A DNA stretch of 64,000 bases from Rhodobacteraceae bacterium S2214 (GCA_025141675.1 CP081161.1:558001-622000); one strand, 5' to 3'. Counted from the stretch's first letter, positions 1-10,085 are shown. The notes: generated by a model from the letters alone, not told the origin. Program-made: numbers and translations.

Positions 1-1110
1 GTCACGTTCCGCATCAAGGTAATTGGCAACGGCTTCGCGGAACCCCGGATCGGTGAAATAATGCAGCGAATGTGTCGCCACGGGCAGATAACCACGGGCG
101 AGTTTGTGTTCGCCTTGCGCACCCGCTTCGACGCGGCTCATGCCGTGTTCAATCGCGTATTCAATCGCGCGGTAATAACACAATTCAAAGTGCAGACAGG
201 CGTGGTGTTCGACACATCCCCAATACCGTCCGTACAGCGTTTCGCGCCCGATAAAATTCAGCGCTCCCGCAATGTACTGCCCGTCGCGGACAGCCAGCGA
301 CAGCAGCATGTCGTCGCGCAGGTGTTCTTGTGCTTGATCAAAAAACGCCCGCGTCAGATAGGGCGTACCCCATTTGCGGTTGCCAGTGTCTTGGTAAAAC
401 CGCCAGAACGCGTCCCAATGTTCGGGCTGGATATCGTCGCCCGTCAACATCAGGATATCGCCGCTAAAATCATTGGCCTGTGCGCGTTCCTTACGAATAT
501 TTTTGCGTTTGCGGCTGGCAAGGCTGTTCAGGAAACCATCAAAATCAGCATAGCCGTCGTTTTCCCAATGAAACTGCTGTCCAATGCGGGGCAACAGGCC
601 CATTTCTTCGCCCGCAATTGCTTCTGCCTCTGTGCAGAACGTCACATGAACGGACGACAGCTGGTTGTCGGCGGCAATCTGGATCGCGCCTTGAACGATC
701 GCGGACATACCTATGACTTCAAACCCCGGACGGGTCAGAAAACGCCGTCCAGTGGCAGGGGTAAACGGCACCGCCATTTGCAGTTTCGGATAATAGCGTC
801 CGCCTGCGTTCTCGAACGCATGGGCCCAGTTGTGATCGAAGATATATTCGCCCTGCGAATGTCCCTTGGCGTACAAGGGCGCAACAGCAATAACCTGATC
901 GCCTTGCTTTGCTGTCAAATAGCGGGGCTGCCATCCGGTGCCCGGCCCGACTGATCCGCTGTCTTCTAGGGCCTTCAGAAACCGATAGGTCGTAAAGGGA
1001 TCATAAGGCCTGCCGTCCTGCGTTTCGAGGCAAGCGCAAGCGTCCCAATCGGCCTGCGCAATGGTGCTCAGGTCGGGGTGGGCGGCGATCTCTATGGCGT
1101 CATCAGTCAT
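1..1110 (-). CDS. GNAT/FemAB-like acyltransferase (DUF482 family), 3' end cut by window edge
   Basis: The minus-strand reading frame is open from an ATG at 1108-1110 to the left edge (370 codons, no stop), so the C-terminus is missing. My translation starts MTDDAIEIAAHPDLSTI and contains the hallmarks of the DUF482 (PF04339) family, annotated in roseobacters as a GNAT or peptidoglycan-biosynthesis-type acyltransferase: QFHWENDGY, SRKRKNIRKER, YWGC, LHFELCYYRAIEYAIEHG and EAGAQGEHKLARGYLP. Family members are about 380-400 residues, so only a short tail should be lost. The protein is predicted cytoplasmic; its natural acceptor is not established. It lies 31 bases downstream of the GDPD gene on the same strand and may be cotranscribed with it. 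Confidence 0.9.
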   Translation of the reverse strand, partial: MTDDAIEIAAHPDLSTIAQADWDACACLETQDGRPYDPFTTYRFLKALEDSGSVGPGTGWQPRYLTAKQGDQVIAVAPLYAKGHSQGEYIFDHNWAHAFENAGGRYYPKLQMAVPFTPATGRRFLTRPGFEVIGMSAIVQGAIQIAADNQLSSVHVTFCTEAEAIAGEEMGLLPRIGQQFHWENDGYADFDGFLNSLASRKRKNIRKERAQANDFSGDILMLTGDDIQPEHWDAFWRFYQDTGNRKWGTPYLTRAFFDQAQEHLRDDMLLSLAVRDGQYIAGALNFIGRETLYGRYWGCVEHHACLHFELCYYRAIEYAIEHGMSRVEAGAQGEHKLARGYLPVATHSLHYFTDPGFREAVANYLDAERD

Positions 1111-1141
1111 GAAGGTTGATGTGTGCGCAAAATGCGGTGGG

Positions 1142-1894
1142 TCAAGCGAGGTAGCCTTCAAAAGTCACGTTATCGACTATTTTGCGCGCTTGCGCTTCCT
1201 CTTCAGCAGATTTGATCGTCCAGCATAATATATTGGCACCTGCGGCTTTCAATTCGGCGACGCGGGGGCGGTCCAGATCATGTGCTTCGTGACTGATGAA
1301 TGATGCGCCCGTGCGGTCATAGTCAGGGATTTCACGCAGCCGTTCACACAGATCGACAGCTAACGGTTCCCAATCGGCGGGGTCATAACTGCTGGTCACC
1401 AAACCGCGTGGAATGTGCGGCGCAGCTCCGCCAAACGCGATCACAGCGTGCGGGTTAAACGACATCACAGCGACGTCGCCAGCGTAGCCCGCCAAGACAT
1501 CGGCTGTCGCTTGCTGCAATGATCCAACATTTGGTCCCATGTTCAGGTCTTGATCTTTGATCTCGATCAGCAGCGGAACACGGCCATCAACAAGGGCCAA
1601 AACCTCTGCCAACGTAGGGATGCCAGCCTTGCCACCGCTCAACGGGATTTGCCCAAGCTCTGCCGCCGTCCGCATCGTGATCGGGCCCTGTTCGGCAGTC
1701 AAACGCGCGAGATGATAGTCGTGAAACACCATCGGCACACCGTCCTTGGACAACTGCAGATCAATCTCGATCGCGTAACCTGCATCAATCGCAGCGGTGA
1801 TCGCCTCGATAGAATTTTCGGGGCGACCGTCCGTTTTGTCATGCAACGCCCGATGTGTGATGGGGCGCGTTAGGAATGCTGCGGGAAGTTTCAT
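1142..1894 (-). CDS. Glycerophosphodiester phosphodiesterase family protein
   Basis: A 250-residue GDPD-fold (TIM barrel) hydrolase that would release glycerol 3-phosphate from glycerophosphodiesters. Visible active-site signatures are H14-R15 (THRALHD), E26-N (RPENS), E43-x-D45 (EIDLQLSKDG), H58 (VFHD) and E111-x-K113 (LLIEIKDQ). I see no signal peptide, which suggests a cytoplasmic enzyme acting on imported or internal headgroup diesters. The start overlaps the stop of the upstream RidA gene (ATGA, 1891-1894), so the two are translationally coupled. The exact substrate cannot be told from sequence. Confidence 0.93.
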   Translation of the reverse strand: MKLPAAFLTRPITHRALHDKTDGRPENSIEAITAAIDAGYAIEIDLQLSKDGVPMVFHDYHLARLTAEQGPITMRTAAELGQIPLSGGKAGIPTLAEVLALVDGRVPLLIEIKDQDLNMGPNVGSLQQATADVLAGYAGDVAVMSFNPHAVIAFGGAAPHIPRGLVTSSYDPADWEPLAVDLCERLREIPDYDRTGASFISHEAHDLDRPRVAELKAAGANILCWTIKSAEEEAQARKIVDNVTFEGYLA

Positions 1895-2355
1895 TTGATC
1901 TGAAACACACCATCAATTTCGACAGCAACACCCAGTGGCAGGCTTGGTGCGCTGACAGCGGCACGCGCGTGACGGCCAATATCGCCCAGTGCTTCGACCA
2001 GAAAATCAGATGCGCCGTTGATGACCTTTGGCTGATCCGTGAAATCAGGGGTCGAATTCACAAAACCACCCAGCTTCACAACGCGAACAAGCCGATCCAG
2101 ATCGCCGTCACATGCGGCTTTCAACTGGGTTAGCAGGTTGATCGCACAGGTTTTGGCCGCAGCCATGCCTTGATCAACCGTGTAATCATCCCCCAACTTG
2201 CCCGTCAGTGGACCAGTCACATCCATCGAAATCTGGCCGGATACAAACACCATGTCGCCCGCAATCACGTAGGGCACATAATTGCCCGCAGCAGCAGGGG
2301 CTTCGGGCAACGTCACGCCGAGTTCGGCAAGTTTGGTTTCAATCGCAGATGTCAT
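1891..2355 (-). CDS. RidA family protein (YjgF/YER057c/UK114)
   Basis: A 154-residue RidA-fold protein; RidA proteins hydrolyse reactive enamine/imine intermediates to keto acids and ammonia. The frame is open upstream, but the ATG at 2353-2355 (MTSAIETKLAEL) is chosen because an AAAGGAG ribosome site sits about six bases before it. The typical pattern is present: VFVSGQ near residue 36-41, AAAKTCAINLL, and RHARAAV with R131 in the position of the substrate-carboxylate arginine. It belongs to the slightly longer (about 150 aa) subfamily rather than the 128-residue archetype, so the substrate may differ. It is coupled by an ATGA overlap to the downstream GDPD gene. Confidence 0.92.
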   Translation of the reverse strand: MTSAIETKLAELGVTLPEAPAAAGNYVPYVIAGDMVFVSGQISMDVTGPLTGKLGDDYTVDQGMAAAKTCAINLLTQLKAACDGDLDRLVRVVKLGGFVNSTPDFTDQPKVINGASDFLVEALGDIGRHARAAVSAPSLPLGVAVEIDGVFQIK

Positions 2356-2424
2356 TGCGTGCTCCTTTAATGAACTTAAAGGAACGCTATCCTTGGCCGT
2401 GAGCAGGCGCAATGCACTCCGCGA

Positions 2425-3732
2425 TCACGTCTCGCGGAATGCCTTGGCAAAGTAGTCAGCCAGCGGCTTGATCAGGTAATCCATCGGGCTGCGATCTGCG
2501 GTCCGGACGAAGGATTCCACCGGCATACCGGGGATCAACGTCATGTCCTCGGGCAGGCGATTGATTTCACCTTCGTTCAGCCGCAGTTCCACACGGTAGA
2601 ATGAAGCCGATGTGTTTTCGTCCTGAAACGCATCAGCCGAAATCAGCGTCACAGTGCCAAATAATTCCGGCGTGCGGCGTTGATCAAACGCAGAAAAGCG
2701 CATCGTCGCTTCTTGGCCCACATAAATCTGGTCCACATCGGTCAGTTGCACTTGGGCGGCGATCACCAGCGGGCGGTCTTGCGGAACAAGAAACATCACC
2801 GGATCAGCAGCGCGAATAACAGATCGTTCAGCAAACACGGTCAGGCCGTACACGATGCCGGACAAAGGCGCACGAATATCCAACCGGTCTAGCTGTTCGG
2901 TCAACGTGCGCTGGCGTTCGGACAGTTCCAGTTCGTTGAACTGCAGATCGCGCAGACGCGTGATGGCTTCTTCGCGACGGGTGGTATCAAGGCTTAGCAC
3001 CTCGATTTCAATCTCGGTGATCTGCTCTGCGGCTTGGGCTTCAAGCGCTGCCAATTCGCCAACGCGTCCCAGCATATCAGCTTGTTCACGCTGCAACGCC
3101 GACACGCGGCTGGCTTGGGCAAGACCACGGTCCAGCAGGCTTTGCTGGTCGGCAAGTTCCTGAACGATCAGCGACTTCTGACTTTCCAACGCTTCTTGTT
3201 GGGCTTTGATGCCTGCGATCTGGCTGACGATTTGGGCACGCCGTTGGCCTAACTGTTCCTTGGTCTTGGCCGCCGATTCCAGCCGCGCCTGAAACAAGCG
3301 TTCCTGACCTGCGATCAGGCTATCGATTTCGGGGCGATCAAAGGCGAGCAGTTTTTCGGGGAACGTAATCGTGTCACTTCCATCGCGTTCGGCTTCCAAT
3401 CGGCCACGACGCGCAAGGATTTCAAACAACTGGCCTTCGACGATCACCAATTCGGATTTCAACGCGTTCGAATCTAGCTGGATCAACAGATCGCCCGCCT
3501 CAACAACATCGCCTTCATCGACCAAAATCGCCTCAACGACACCGCCATCAGGATGCTGGATCACTTGGCGGTTGCGGTCGACTTCGATCTGGCCGGATGC
3601 AATCACAGCGCCTGTGATCTGCGCCATGACGGCCCACGTGCCAAAGCCGCCGACAAGCACCAGCATCGCCAGCAGGCCAATGATCATCGGCTTGGCGACA
3701 GACCACCGTTTATTCGGGTTTTGCTCGCTCAT
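2425..3732 (-). CDS. Type I secretion periplasmic adaptor (HlyD/PrtE family)
   Basis: A 435-residue membrane fusion protein. A single transmembrane helix lies near residues 16-38 after a short cytoplasmic N-terminus. It is followed by a lipoyl/barrel-sandwich half ([31 protein letters not shown]), a long alpha-helical coiled-coil region (about residues 85-280) and a second lipoyl half ([16 protein letters not shown]). This is the PrtE/HlyD plan bridging an inner-membrane ABC exporter and a TolC-type outer-membrane channel. Its start overlaps the stop of the exporter ATPase gene (ATGA at 3729-3732). No TolC gene is adjacent. The likely cargo class is RTX/calcium-binding proteins. Confidence 0.94.
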   Translation of the reverse strand: MSEQNPNKRWSVAKPMIIGLLAMLVLVGGFGTWAVMAQITGAVIASGQIEVDRNRQVIQHPDGGVVEAILVDEGDVVEAGDLLIQLDSNALKSELVIVEGQLFEILARRGRLEAERDGSDTITFPEKLLAFDRPEIDSLIAGQERLFQARLESAAKTKEQLGQRRAQIVSQIAGIKAQQEALESQKSLIVQELADQQSLLDRGLAQASRVSALQREQADMLGRVGELAALEAQAAEQITEIEIEVLSLDTTRREEAITRLRDLQFNELELSERQRTLTEQLDRLDIRAPLSGIVYGLTVFAERSVIRAADPVMFLVPQDRPLVIAAQVQLTDVDQIYVGQEATMRFSAFDQRRTPELFGTVTLISADAFQDENTSASFYRVELRLNEGEINRLPEDMTLIPGMPVESFVRTADRSPMDYLIKPLADYFAKAFRET

Positions 3733-5468
3733 GATACGCCCCCGCCTTGACCGGTTGTCTTTTTGATTTGATCGGCATTCTTGACCATCTCCTGGAGCAC
3801 CTGATCCTTCGGGCCAAAGGCACGCCGCGCCCCGTTTTCAATCACCAACAACAGATCGCATTCCTGAATAGCAGCAGGACGATGCGCCATGATAAACACG
3901 ATTTTGCCTTCCTCTTTGGTCAGCTTGATCGCGTTGTTCAGTGCGTTTGATCCTTCGTTATCAAGGTTCGAATTTGGTTCATCCAGCACCAGCACAACAG
4001 GGTTGCCATACATCGCACGCGCCAGCCCGATCCGCTGAATTTGACCGCCCGACAGGCGACCGCCATTGGACGCCACGCGGGTGTCGTAGCCATCAGGTAG
4101 CTTGAGGATCATCTCATGCGCCGCCGCCTTTTTCGCAGCTTCCACCACGGCGGCATCATTCGGCTGCATCGACATGCGGGCAATGTTTTCTTTGATGGTG
4201 CCGTCAAACAACTGCACGCGCTGCGGCAGATACCCAATATGTTGGCCCAGAACGTCAGGGTTATACTGGTCCAACGCAGCCCCATCGAGCCGGATTTTCC
4301 CACCCGCAGGACGCCAGATGCCGGTCAATGCCCGCGCCAATGTCGTCTTGCCCGCACCCGATGTGCCGATCACCCCAACCGCTTGTCCGGGCTGGACGGC
4401 AAAGCTGATCATACGCAGCGACGCGGTCTGTTCCCCTGGCGGGATCACAGTGACCTGATCCGCGACAATGCGTGCAGCGGGTTGCGGCAGGGTTGTCCTA
4501 GCATCATCGGCAGGCACATTACCCAAAAGCGTTGACAGATTGCGCCAGCCTTCACGGCCCTTTTGGAACGTCGCAAACTGTCCGACGATCAATTCAATCG
4601 GTGCCAAAGCGCGGCCCAGCAGGATGGAACCGGCAATCATAGCACCCGGCGTCAGTTCGCCCTGCAACACCAGATATGCACCAAGCCCAAGCATCGCGGA
4701 TTGCAAAAACAACCGGAACGTCTTGGTCATCGCGCTAAAGGTGCCCGCGCCATCTGCGGCCGCAATCGTCGCATCAAGACTTTCGCCACGGGCGATCTGC
4801 CACCTGCTAAACGCGGCATCGCGCATACCAAGCGCGTGCACCATTTCGGATTCCTGCCTGATCTGAGCGCCCATCGTTTCGGATTGGAACGTCGCGGCAT
4901 TCGCCTTTTGCAGCGGCTTGCGAGTGGTCAGCTGGTTTGTGATCGCAACACCAATCAAGATCACGCCACCAACAAGGCCAAGCAGGCCCATCAAAGGGTG
5001 AAAGATAAAGATGCCAAGAAAGAATAGTGGCGTCCAAGGCAGATCAAACACAGCCATCAGGGCAGGCGATGTAATCAAACGCTGGACGCTTTCCAGATCA
5101 CGCAGACCTGTGGCCGCCTGTTTCGTGGCTTTGTTAATCGTGGACGCTTTCAACACAGCCGCAAAAACACGGCGGTCCATTGTTGCCTGAAAACGGGCTC
5201 CGACGCGGCCCATAATCCGACCACGCACGTAATCCATGATCCCCATCATCCCGTAAAGGAAGGCGACCAAAACAGATAAGGCGATCAACGTTTCTAAGCT
5301 ACGCGACCCCAAAACCCGATCATAAACATTCAACATGTAAAGCGGGCCGGTCAGCATCAGCATGTTCACGAAGAAACTGAACACGGCGACCATCCAATAC
5401 AGGCCCCGGCTTTGTTTGCGCGCATTGATTAATTCAGCGCGACCTTGTGCTGTCAATTCGTCTGCCAT
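3729..5468 (-). CDS. Type I secretion system permease/ATPase (PrtD family)
   Basis: A 579-residue half-transporter. The N-terminal exporter domain has membrane segments around residues 24-45, 60-80, 135-180 and 250-290. The nucleotide-binding domain has Walker A GTSGAGKT (368-375), signature LSGGQ (472-476), Walker B VLVLDEP (492-498) and H-loop H529. It lacks the C39 peptidase-like domain of HlyB, matching the PrtD subclass that exports metalloproteases and other RTX proteins. It is the first gene of the exporter operon. The 155-base gap to the divergent mlaA gene must hold both promoters. A plausible in-window RTX gene lies at 14645-16072. Confidence 0.95.
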   Translation of the reverse strand: MADELTAQGRAELINARKQSRGLYWMVAVFSFFVNMLMLTGPLYMLNVYDRVLGSRSLETLIALSVLVAFLYGMMGIMDYVRGRIMGRVGARFQATMDRRVFAAVLKASTINKATKQAATGLRDLESVQRLITSPALMAVFDLPWTPLFFLGIFIFHPLMGLLGLVGGVILIGVAITNQLTTRKPLQKANAATFQSETMGAQIRQESEMVHALGMRDAAFSRWQIARGESLDATIAAADGAGTFSAMTKTFRLFLQSAMLGLGAYLVLQGELTPGAMIAGSILLGRALAPIELIVGQFATFQKGREGWRNLSTLLGNVPADDARTTLPQPAARIVADQVTVIPPGEQTASLRMISFAVQPGQAVGVIGTSGAGKTTLARALTGIWRPAGGKIRLDGAALDQYNPDVLGQHIGYLPQRVQLFDGTIKENIARMSMQPNDAAVVEAAKKAAAHEMILKLPDGYDTRVASNGGRLSGGQIQRIGLARAMYGNPVVLVLDEPNSNLDNEGSNALNNAIKLTKEEGKIVFIMAHRPAAIQECDLLLVIENGARRAFGPKDQVLQEMVKNADQIKKTTGQGGGVS

Positions 5469-5623
5469 TGGCGGTTCATCGCTCTATTTATTTTTTGTTA
5501 CTACTTGGGGTATCAATTACCCGATAAAGACAACAACGCCACTGCAAACTAAGGTTGTTGCAATTTTTACGGACAAGCGTCACATCACAATCACCTCTTT
5601 TAAAGATCGAAACTGTTGAATTC

Positions 5624-6346
5624 ATGAAGTCACCTTTTGCCATTTGCTTGACCCTATCCTTGCTTGGCGCATGTAGCGTCGCCCCCGAAGGGGTTTCGGT
5701 CCATGATCCATACGAGGCCCGCAATCGGTCTGTCCACGAATTCAACAAAAACCTCACAGGTGGCTTGGGCAGTGGTGAAAGCAGCGGCCCGCGCATTCCC
5801 GCGCCAATCTCTGAACGTGTGATTGATTTCGCGGATAACGTCGCTTTGCCGGGTGTGATCCTGAATAACACATTGCAGGGCGATCTGGGTGCTGCTGGGT
5901 CCAATTCCCTGCGGTTCCTGATTAATTCAGTTTTCGGTCTTTTTGGCGTATTTGATCCGTCCGATATCATCGGGCTTGAAGAAATTGATGCCGATTTTGG
6001 TCAAACGCTATCTGTTTGGGGCGCACCAGAAGGCGCGTACCTCGAATTACCGCTCATTGGCCCGTCAACCGAACGCGACACTGCGGGTATGATTGTGGAT
6101 GTCCTCATTGATCCGCTGGGTACTTTTTTGAACGAAGACCAATTGCTTGTCGCTTCAGTAGGATCATTGGCCGGACGCGTCGCCAAAATCGACCAAGTGG
6201 GCGATACCATTGGTGATGTTCTGAACGAAAGCGCGGACAGTTACACACAGGCACAGCTGATCTACCTACAGAACCGCCGTTTTGAAATCGGGGCCGAAGC
6301 GGCTGAAGTCGCCGACCCCTACGCCGACCTATACGGAGACCCGTAA
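5624..6346 (+). CDS. mlaA: MlaA (VacJ) family outer-membrane lipoprotein
   Basis: A 240-residue lipoprotein of the retrograde phospholipid trafficking (Mla) system, which removes phospholipids from the outer leaflet of the outer membrane. The ATG at 5624 gives a signal peptide ending in a lipobox (LLGAC, C17); a longer upstream frame would bury it. Family motifs include DPYEARNRSVHEFN, the PISERVIDFADNV stretch, LNNTLQGD, RFLINSVFGLFGVFDPS and DFGQTLSVWGAPEGAYLELPLIGPST. The stop shares one base with the start of the MlaC-like gene. No mlaFED genes are present, so the inner-membrane ABC complex must be encoded elsewhere. Confidence 0.95.
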   Translation: MKSPFAICLTLSLLGACSVAPEGVSVHDPYEARNRSVHEFNKNLTGGLGSGESSGPRIPAPISERVIDFADNVALPGVILNNTLQGDLGAAGSNSLRFLINSVFGLFGVFDPSDIIGLEEIDADFGQTLSVWGAPEGAYLELPLIGPSTERDTAGMIVDVLIDPLGTFLNEDQLLVASVGSLAGRVAKIDQVGDTIGDVLNESADSYTQAQLIYLQNRRFEIGAEAAEVADPYADLYGDP

Positions 6347-6933
6347 TGATCCTGAACCGTCGTCAAATGATCGCGGCCACCAGTGCCGCAGTGCTCATCC
6401 CGCAATCTGCGGCAGCCTTGTCCGTGCAGCAGTCGCAGGCGATCGTCACGGCCCTTGTGACCGAAGTGAACGCGGTCATCGCATCCGGCAAATCCGAAGC
6501 CGCCATGATCCGCGATTTCGAGGTGCTGTTTGATCGCTATTCCGATGTGCCGACAATTGCGCGGTACTGCCTTGGCGCAGACGCCCGCAGCGCAAGCGCG
6601 GCCCAAATGCAGGCCTATACCGTTGCCTTCCGCAGCTACATCGCCAGCAAATACGGCCGCCGTTTCCGTGAATTCGTGGGCGGTGAAATCGTCGTTGAAG
6701 GCGCGGCACCCGTCAAAAGCTGGATCGAAGTTGAGACAACCGTGAAATTGCGGGGGCGTTCCCCGCTCCGCATGGATTTCCACGTCTCTGATCGGTCCGG
6801 TTCGCACAAGTTCTTCAACTTCATCATCGAAGGCGTGAACATGCTATTGACCGAACGGGCTGAAATCGGGGCGCTGCTTGATCGGCAAGGCCGTAACCTT
6901 GATGCGCTGACAGCCGAAATCGGGGCAGCCTGA
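6346..6933 (+). CDS. mlaC: MlaC/Ttg2D family periplasmic phospholipid-binding protein
   Basis: A 195-residue exported protein. The N-terminus MILNRRQMIAATSAAVLIPQSAAA is a signal sequence; its Arg pair could make it Tat-like, though the rest of a Tat motif is weak. The mature part fits the Ttg2D fold (VLFDRYSDVPTIARYCLGADARSAS, then FREFVGGEIVVEG and RMDFHVSDRSGSHKFFNFIIEGVNMLLTERAEIGALLDRQ). MlaC shuttles phospholipid between MlaA and the MlaFEDB complex. It is translationally coupled to mlaA (TAATG) and to the next gene (TGATG), giving a three-gene operon. Confidence 0.9.
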   Translation: MILNRRQMIAATSAAVLIPQSAAALSVQQSQAIVTALVTEVNAVIASGKSEAAMIRDFEVLFDRYSDVPTIARYCLGADARSASAAQMQAYTVAFRSYIASKYGRRFREFVGGEIVVEGAAPVKSWIEVETTVKLRGRSPLRMDFHVSDRSGSHKFFNFIIEGVNMLLTERAEIGALLDRQGRNLDALTAEIGAA

Positions 6934-7280
6934 TGCGTAGGCTCGCCGCGATATTGGCTCTGATGCCGACGCTTGCTGCGGCGGGGCCTTACGATGGCAC
7001 CTACAAACAGGTTGCCAACGCGGATTGCGCGAACGTCGGCGTTGATGGTGGTGCGCTGAAGATCGAAGAAGGCATTTTCTTTGGCGTAGACGTGCAATGC
7101 CGCATGACGCGTCCGGTGGACGTGCTGCAAATGGATGCGACGCTCTACACGATGCAATGCTCCAACGACGACGAAGTCTGGACAGAACGCGCGATGCTGA
7201 TGGACGCAGCGGACGACGACGGGATCATCATGATTTGGAACGGTTACGCGTTTGCCTATTCGGCCTGCGAACCTGAATAG
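6933..7280 (+). CDS. Small secreted protein of unknown function
   Basis: A 115-residue protein whose start overlaps the mlaC stop (TGATG). It begins with a classical signal peptide (MRRLAAILALMPTLAAAG). The mature domain of about 97 residues holds four cysteines (at NADCAN, VQCRM, MQCSN, SACEPE), suggesting two periplasmic disulfides. I do not recognise the family. Its coupling to mlaA-mlaC suggests a periplasmic role near envelope lipid handling, which is inference only. Confidence 0.75.
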   Translation: MRRLAAILALMPTLAAAGPYDGTYKQVANADCANVGVDGGALKIEEGIFFGVDVQCRMTRPVDVLQMDATLYTMQCSNDDEVWTERAMLMDAADDDGIIMIWNGYAFAYSACEPE

Positions 7281-7289
7281 ACCTGACTG

Positions 7290-9470
7290 CTAGTTTGCGT
7301 TGTTTAGGATGTTATTCAACACATCCAGAATGGCACCGTCATTTGGCGATTCCGGCGCTGCGGGTGCGGGCGCTTGTGGTGCGGCGACGCCCGGCTGGAA
7401 ATTCGGATCGCTGCGACGCAACTGATTGCCCGGGCCTTGCATCGGCAGCGGCACAGGCTGCTGACCGTCAAGCACACGCGTCATCGTCTCGCGCCAGATA
7501 TCAGCAGGCAGACCTCCACCAGTCACACCGGACAGCGGGCTGTTGTCGTCATAGCCCATCCAAACGCCTGTCACGTAATCGCCTGTAAAGCCGATAAACC
7601 AAGCATCCCGCGCGGATTGAGTCGTGCCGGTCTTGCCTGCAATCTGCCAGCCATCAATCTTCGCACGCGCGCCAGTGCCGCGATCGACCACTTGGCTCAT
7701 CATCCACGTCAGTTCGCGGGCGGACCGTTCACGGATCACACGTTCTTTGATCCCGCCAGCAAGGGCTGGAAAAATCTCGTTCGTGGCGGCGACTTCAAGT
7801 TCGACAAATCCGTAAGGATCAACAGCGGACCCACCGTTCAGGATACCCGCATAAGCACCTGTCATTTCGATCAATGTGCTTTCGGATACGCCAAGCGCCA
7901 GCGCTGGACCATCGGCTAGATCGCTTTCGATCCCGAAGCCTTCTGCGACAAGCCGCACAATATCGCGGCCCACGTTTTCTGACAGGATCACCGCTGGAAT
8001 GTTCCGGCTTTCGACAAGGGATTCCGTCAGCGTCACCGGACCTTTGAACTGGCGGTCATAGTTTTGCGGACACCAATCGCCAGATCCGGGTGTGGACCAG
8101 CACATGTCAGTATCGTTGACGTAATCGTTGGGCGAGAAATCCATTTCCAAAGCAGCCGCAAAGATAAACGGCTTAAACGCCGATCCGGGCTGTCTACGGG
8201 CCTGAATGGCGCGGTTGAAATCACCGGGGTTCGGGGCAGATCGCCCGCCGACCATCGCCCGTACAGCGCCATCTGCGGACATCACAACAATCGCAGCTTC
8301 AGCTTCTGATCCTGCTTTCACCTTGTTTTCAAAGACCCAAGTCAGGGCGTCTTCGGCGCTGGCCTGAATGTCTTGATCGAACGTCGTGTGAATGTTCACG
8401 TCTTCTGTCGTGTTGCGCGTGAAGAATTCGGGGCCGGACGCCATCACCCAATCGGCGAAATATCCGCCGGTGTCTTGTTTCGCAGCAGACGACAACGTCG
8501 CTGGGTTCGCGCGGGCATCAGCGGCCAGTTCGGGCGACAGACGTTCTTGCACCTCCATCAAGCCAATGACGACGTTCGCGCGTTGTTGGGCAGCTTCCAG
8601 ATTGCGGGTCGGCGCGCGCGAAGATGGGGCGGGAAGCAAACTCGACAGCATCGCAGCTTCCGCAGGGCGCAGGTCACTGGCTGATTTCCCAAAGTAGCGT
8701 TCAGATGCAGCCGCAAATCCACGCGATCCCGCACCCAAATAGGCGCGGTTCAGGTAGATCGTCAGAATTTCGTCCTTTGTGTACGCGACCTCCATGCCCA
8801 TCGCGTAAACGGCTTCTTTGACCTTCCGCCACAAAGTGGTGCGGCGGCAATCGGCCTCATATGCGGCTTCTGAATCCCATTGGTTCGGATCAAACGGGGT
8901 GCCAAGGCACAGCAGCTTCGCCACCTGTTGCGTGATCGTAGACCCGCCGTTGCCGGACAACGGGCCACGGCCAGCGCGTAGGTTGATCCGGACCGCAGAG
9001 GCGACACCGCGCGGCGAAATGCCAAGGTGACGGTAGAACCGTTTGTCCTCGGATGCGACGACGGCGTTGACCAAATGGGGGCTAACCGTGTCGGTCGTGA
9101 TCATCCCGCCGAACTGGTCGCCACGCCAAGCAAATGTATCGCCAAAGCGGTCCTGCAATGTCACCGAACCACGGGCGCGGCCATCAATGACGCTATTTGC
9201 AGGGGGCATTTGTGACGCGAAGTAGAACACGCCAAGACCAACCATAATGCAGACAATTGCAGTGCCGCCCCAGATCAAGCGCCAGACGGCGCGGAAAATG
9301 CCGCCAATGAACGCGGTTAACAGCCCGATAGGGCCGCGACGTTTGGCTGGCGCACGTTTTACGGCCTTGCGCGCACGCGCAGGTTTCTTGGGTGCGGGCT
9401 TTTTCGGTGCGTCCGCAGCATACCGTTTTTCAGCAACCAATGGGCTGCGTTTCTTACCATTTCCGCTCAT
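7290..9470 (-). CDS. Class A penicillin-binding protein (PBP1A-type transglycosylase/transpeptidase)
   Basis: A 726-residue bifunctional peptidoglycan synthase. A basic, Lys/Pro/Ala-rich cytoplasmic tail (residues 1-45) precedes a transmembrane segment (about 66-86). The GT51 domain shows E141 in SEDKRFYRHLG, the GGSTITQQ motif near 176-182, and RKVKEAVYAMGMEVAYTKDEILTIYLN. The transpeptidase domain has SAFK (S430, K433), SRN (488-490) and KTGT (613-616). It ends in a Pro/Ala-rich tail. It is convergent with the mla operon (nine bases apart) and divergent from glnK. Its length is usual for the family. Confidence 0.96.
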   Translation of the reverse strand: MSGNGKKRSPLVAEKRYAADAPKKPAPKKPARARKAVKRAPAKRRGPIGLLTAFIGGIFRAVWRLIWGGTAIVCIMVGLGVFYFASQMPPANSVIDGRARGSVTLQDRFGDTFAWRGDQFGGMITTDTVSPHLVNAVVASEDKRFYRHLGISPRGVASAVRINLRAGRGPLSGNGGSTITQQVAKLLCLGTPFDPNQWDSEAAYEADCRRTTLWRKVKEAVYAMGMEVAYTKDEILTIYLNRAYLGAGSRGFAAASERYFGKSASDLRPAEAAMLSSLLPAPSSRAPTRNLEAAQQRANVVIGLMEVQERLSPELAADARANPATLSSAAKQDTGGYFADWVMASGPEFFTRNTTEDVNIHTTFDQDIQASAEDALTWVFENKVKAGSEAEAAIVVMSADGAVRAMVGGRSAPNPGDFNRAIQARRQPGSAFKPFIFAAALEMDFSPNDYVNDTDMCWSTPGSGDWCPQNYDRQFKGPVTLTESLVESRNIPAVILSENVGRDIVRLVAEGFGIESDLADGPALALGVSESTLIEMTGAYAGILNGGSAVDPYGFVELEVAATNEIFPALAGGIKERVIRERSARELTWMMSQVVDRGTGARAKIDGWQIAGKTGTTQSARDAWFIGFTGDYVTGVWMGYDDNSPLSGVTGGGLPADIWRETMTRVLDGQQPVPLPMQGPGNQLRRSDPNFQPGVAAPQAPAPAAPESPNDGAILDVLNNILNNAN

Positions 9471-9733
9471 GTCTCGCCTGCACCGTTCCGGTATCTTTCG
9501 GCCATCATACGCGCTGCAAGTACGAATGTAGAGAACCCAGATGGCCCAGCGGCGCTTTTATGTTTCGTCTAATTTTTAGGCGAAACGATTAATTTGTGCA
9601 AAAAATGTGCAAATTGCGTTGAGCACGCCCAAAAAGGGCCTCCAGAATCGTTGTTCCCCTCGGCGAGATACCGCCACTTAGGCCCACAGCCGCACGGTCG
9701 CGGCATTTGGGCAGAACGACAAGGGGACCCCTC

Positions 9734-10072
9734 GTGAAACTGATCATAGCAACAATCAAACCATTCAAGCTGGAAGAGGTCCGCGAAGCGCTGACCGGCA
9801 TCGGTGTGCGTGGGATGATGGTATCTGAAATTAAAGGCTTCGGCGCACAATCCGGGCACACAGAAATCTACCGTGGCGCAGAATACGCCGTGAATTTCGT
9901 GCCGAAAGTGAAGCTTGAGATCGTCGTGCAGGACAGCATGGCAGAACAAGTGGTTTCCACAATCGCCACCACAGCCAAGACCGACAAAATCGGCGACGGC
10001 AAAATCTTTACGCTTGATGTGGAAGGCGCGATGCGCGTCCGCACTGGCGAACTAAACGACGACGCTATCTAA
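9734..10072 (+). CDS. glnK: Nitrogen regulatory protein P-II (GlnK/GlnB)
   Basis: A 112-residue PII signal protein starting at a GTG (9734) preceded by AAGGGGA at 9721-9727; starting at this valine gives the conserved N-terminus (VKLIIATIKPFKLEEVREAL). The T-loop carries Y51 (YRGAEYAVNFVPK), the uridylylation site, and the C-terminus shows GDGKIFTLDVEGAMRVRTGE. It senses ATP/ADP and 2-oxoglutarate and is expected to dock on AmtB. It is immediately followed by amtB (13 bases), the standard glnK-amtB operon, normally induced under nitrogen limitation. The gene name glnK rather than glnB rests on this neighbourhood. Confidence 0.96.
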   Translation: MKLIIATIKPFKLEEVREALTGIGVRGMMVSEIKGFGAQSGHTEIYRGAEYAVNFVPKVKLEIVVQDSMAEQVVSTIATTAKTDKIGDGKIFTLDVEGAMRVRTGELNDDAI

Positions 10073-10085
10073 GGGACCGGGACAG

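Noticed and set aside
61..954. Plus-strand frame of 297 codons
   Set aside because: It lies opposite the DUF482/FemAB gene, whose family motifs are clear on the minus strand; the plus-strand product looks like nothing known.
9591..9615. Dyad AATTTG...CAAATT with two TGTGCAAA direct copies upstream of glnK as an NtrC site
   Set aside because: Does not match the usual TGCACC-N5-GGTGCA pattern well, and no -24/-12 promoter is visible; left unassigned.
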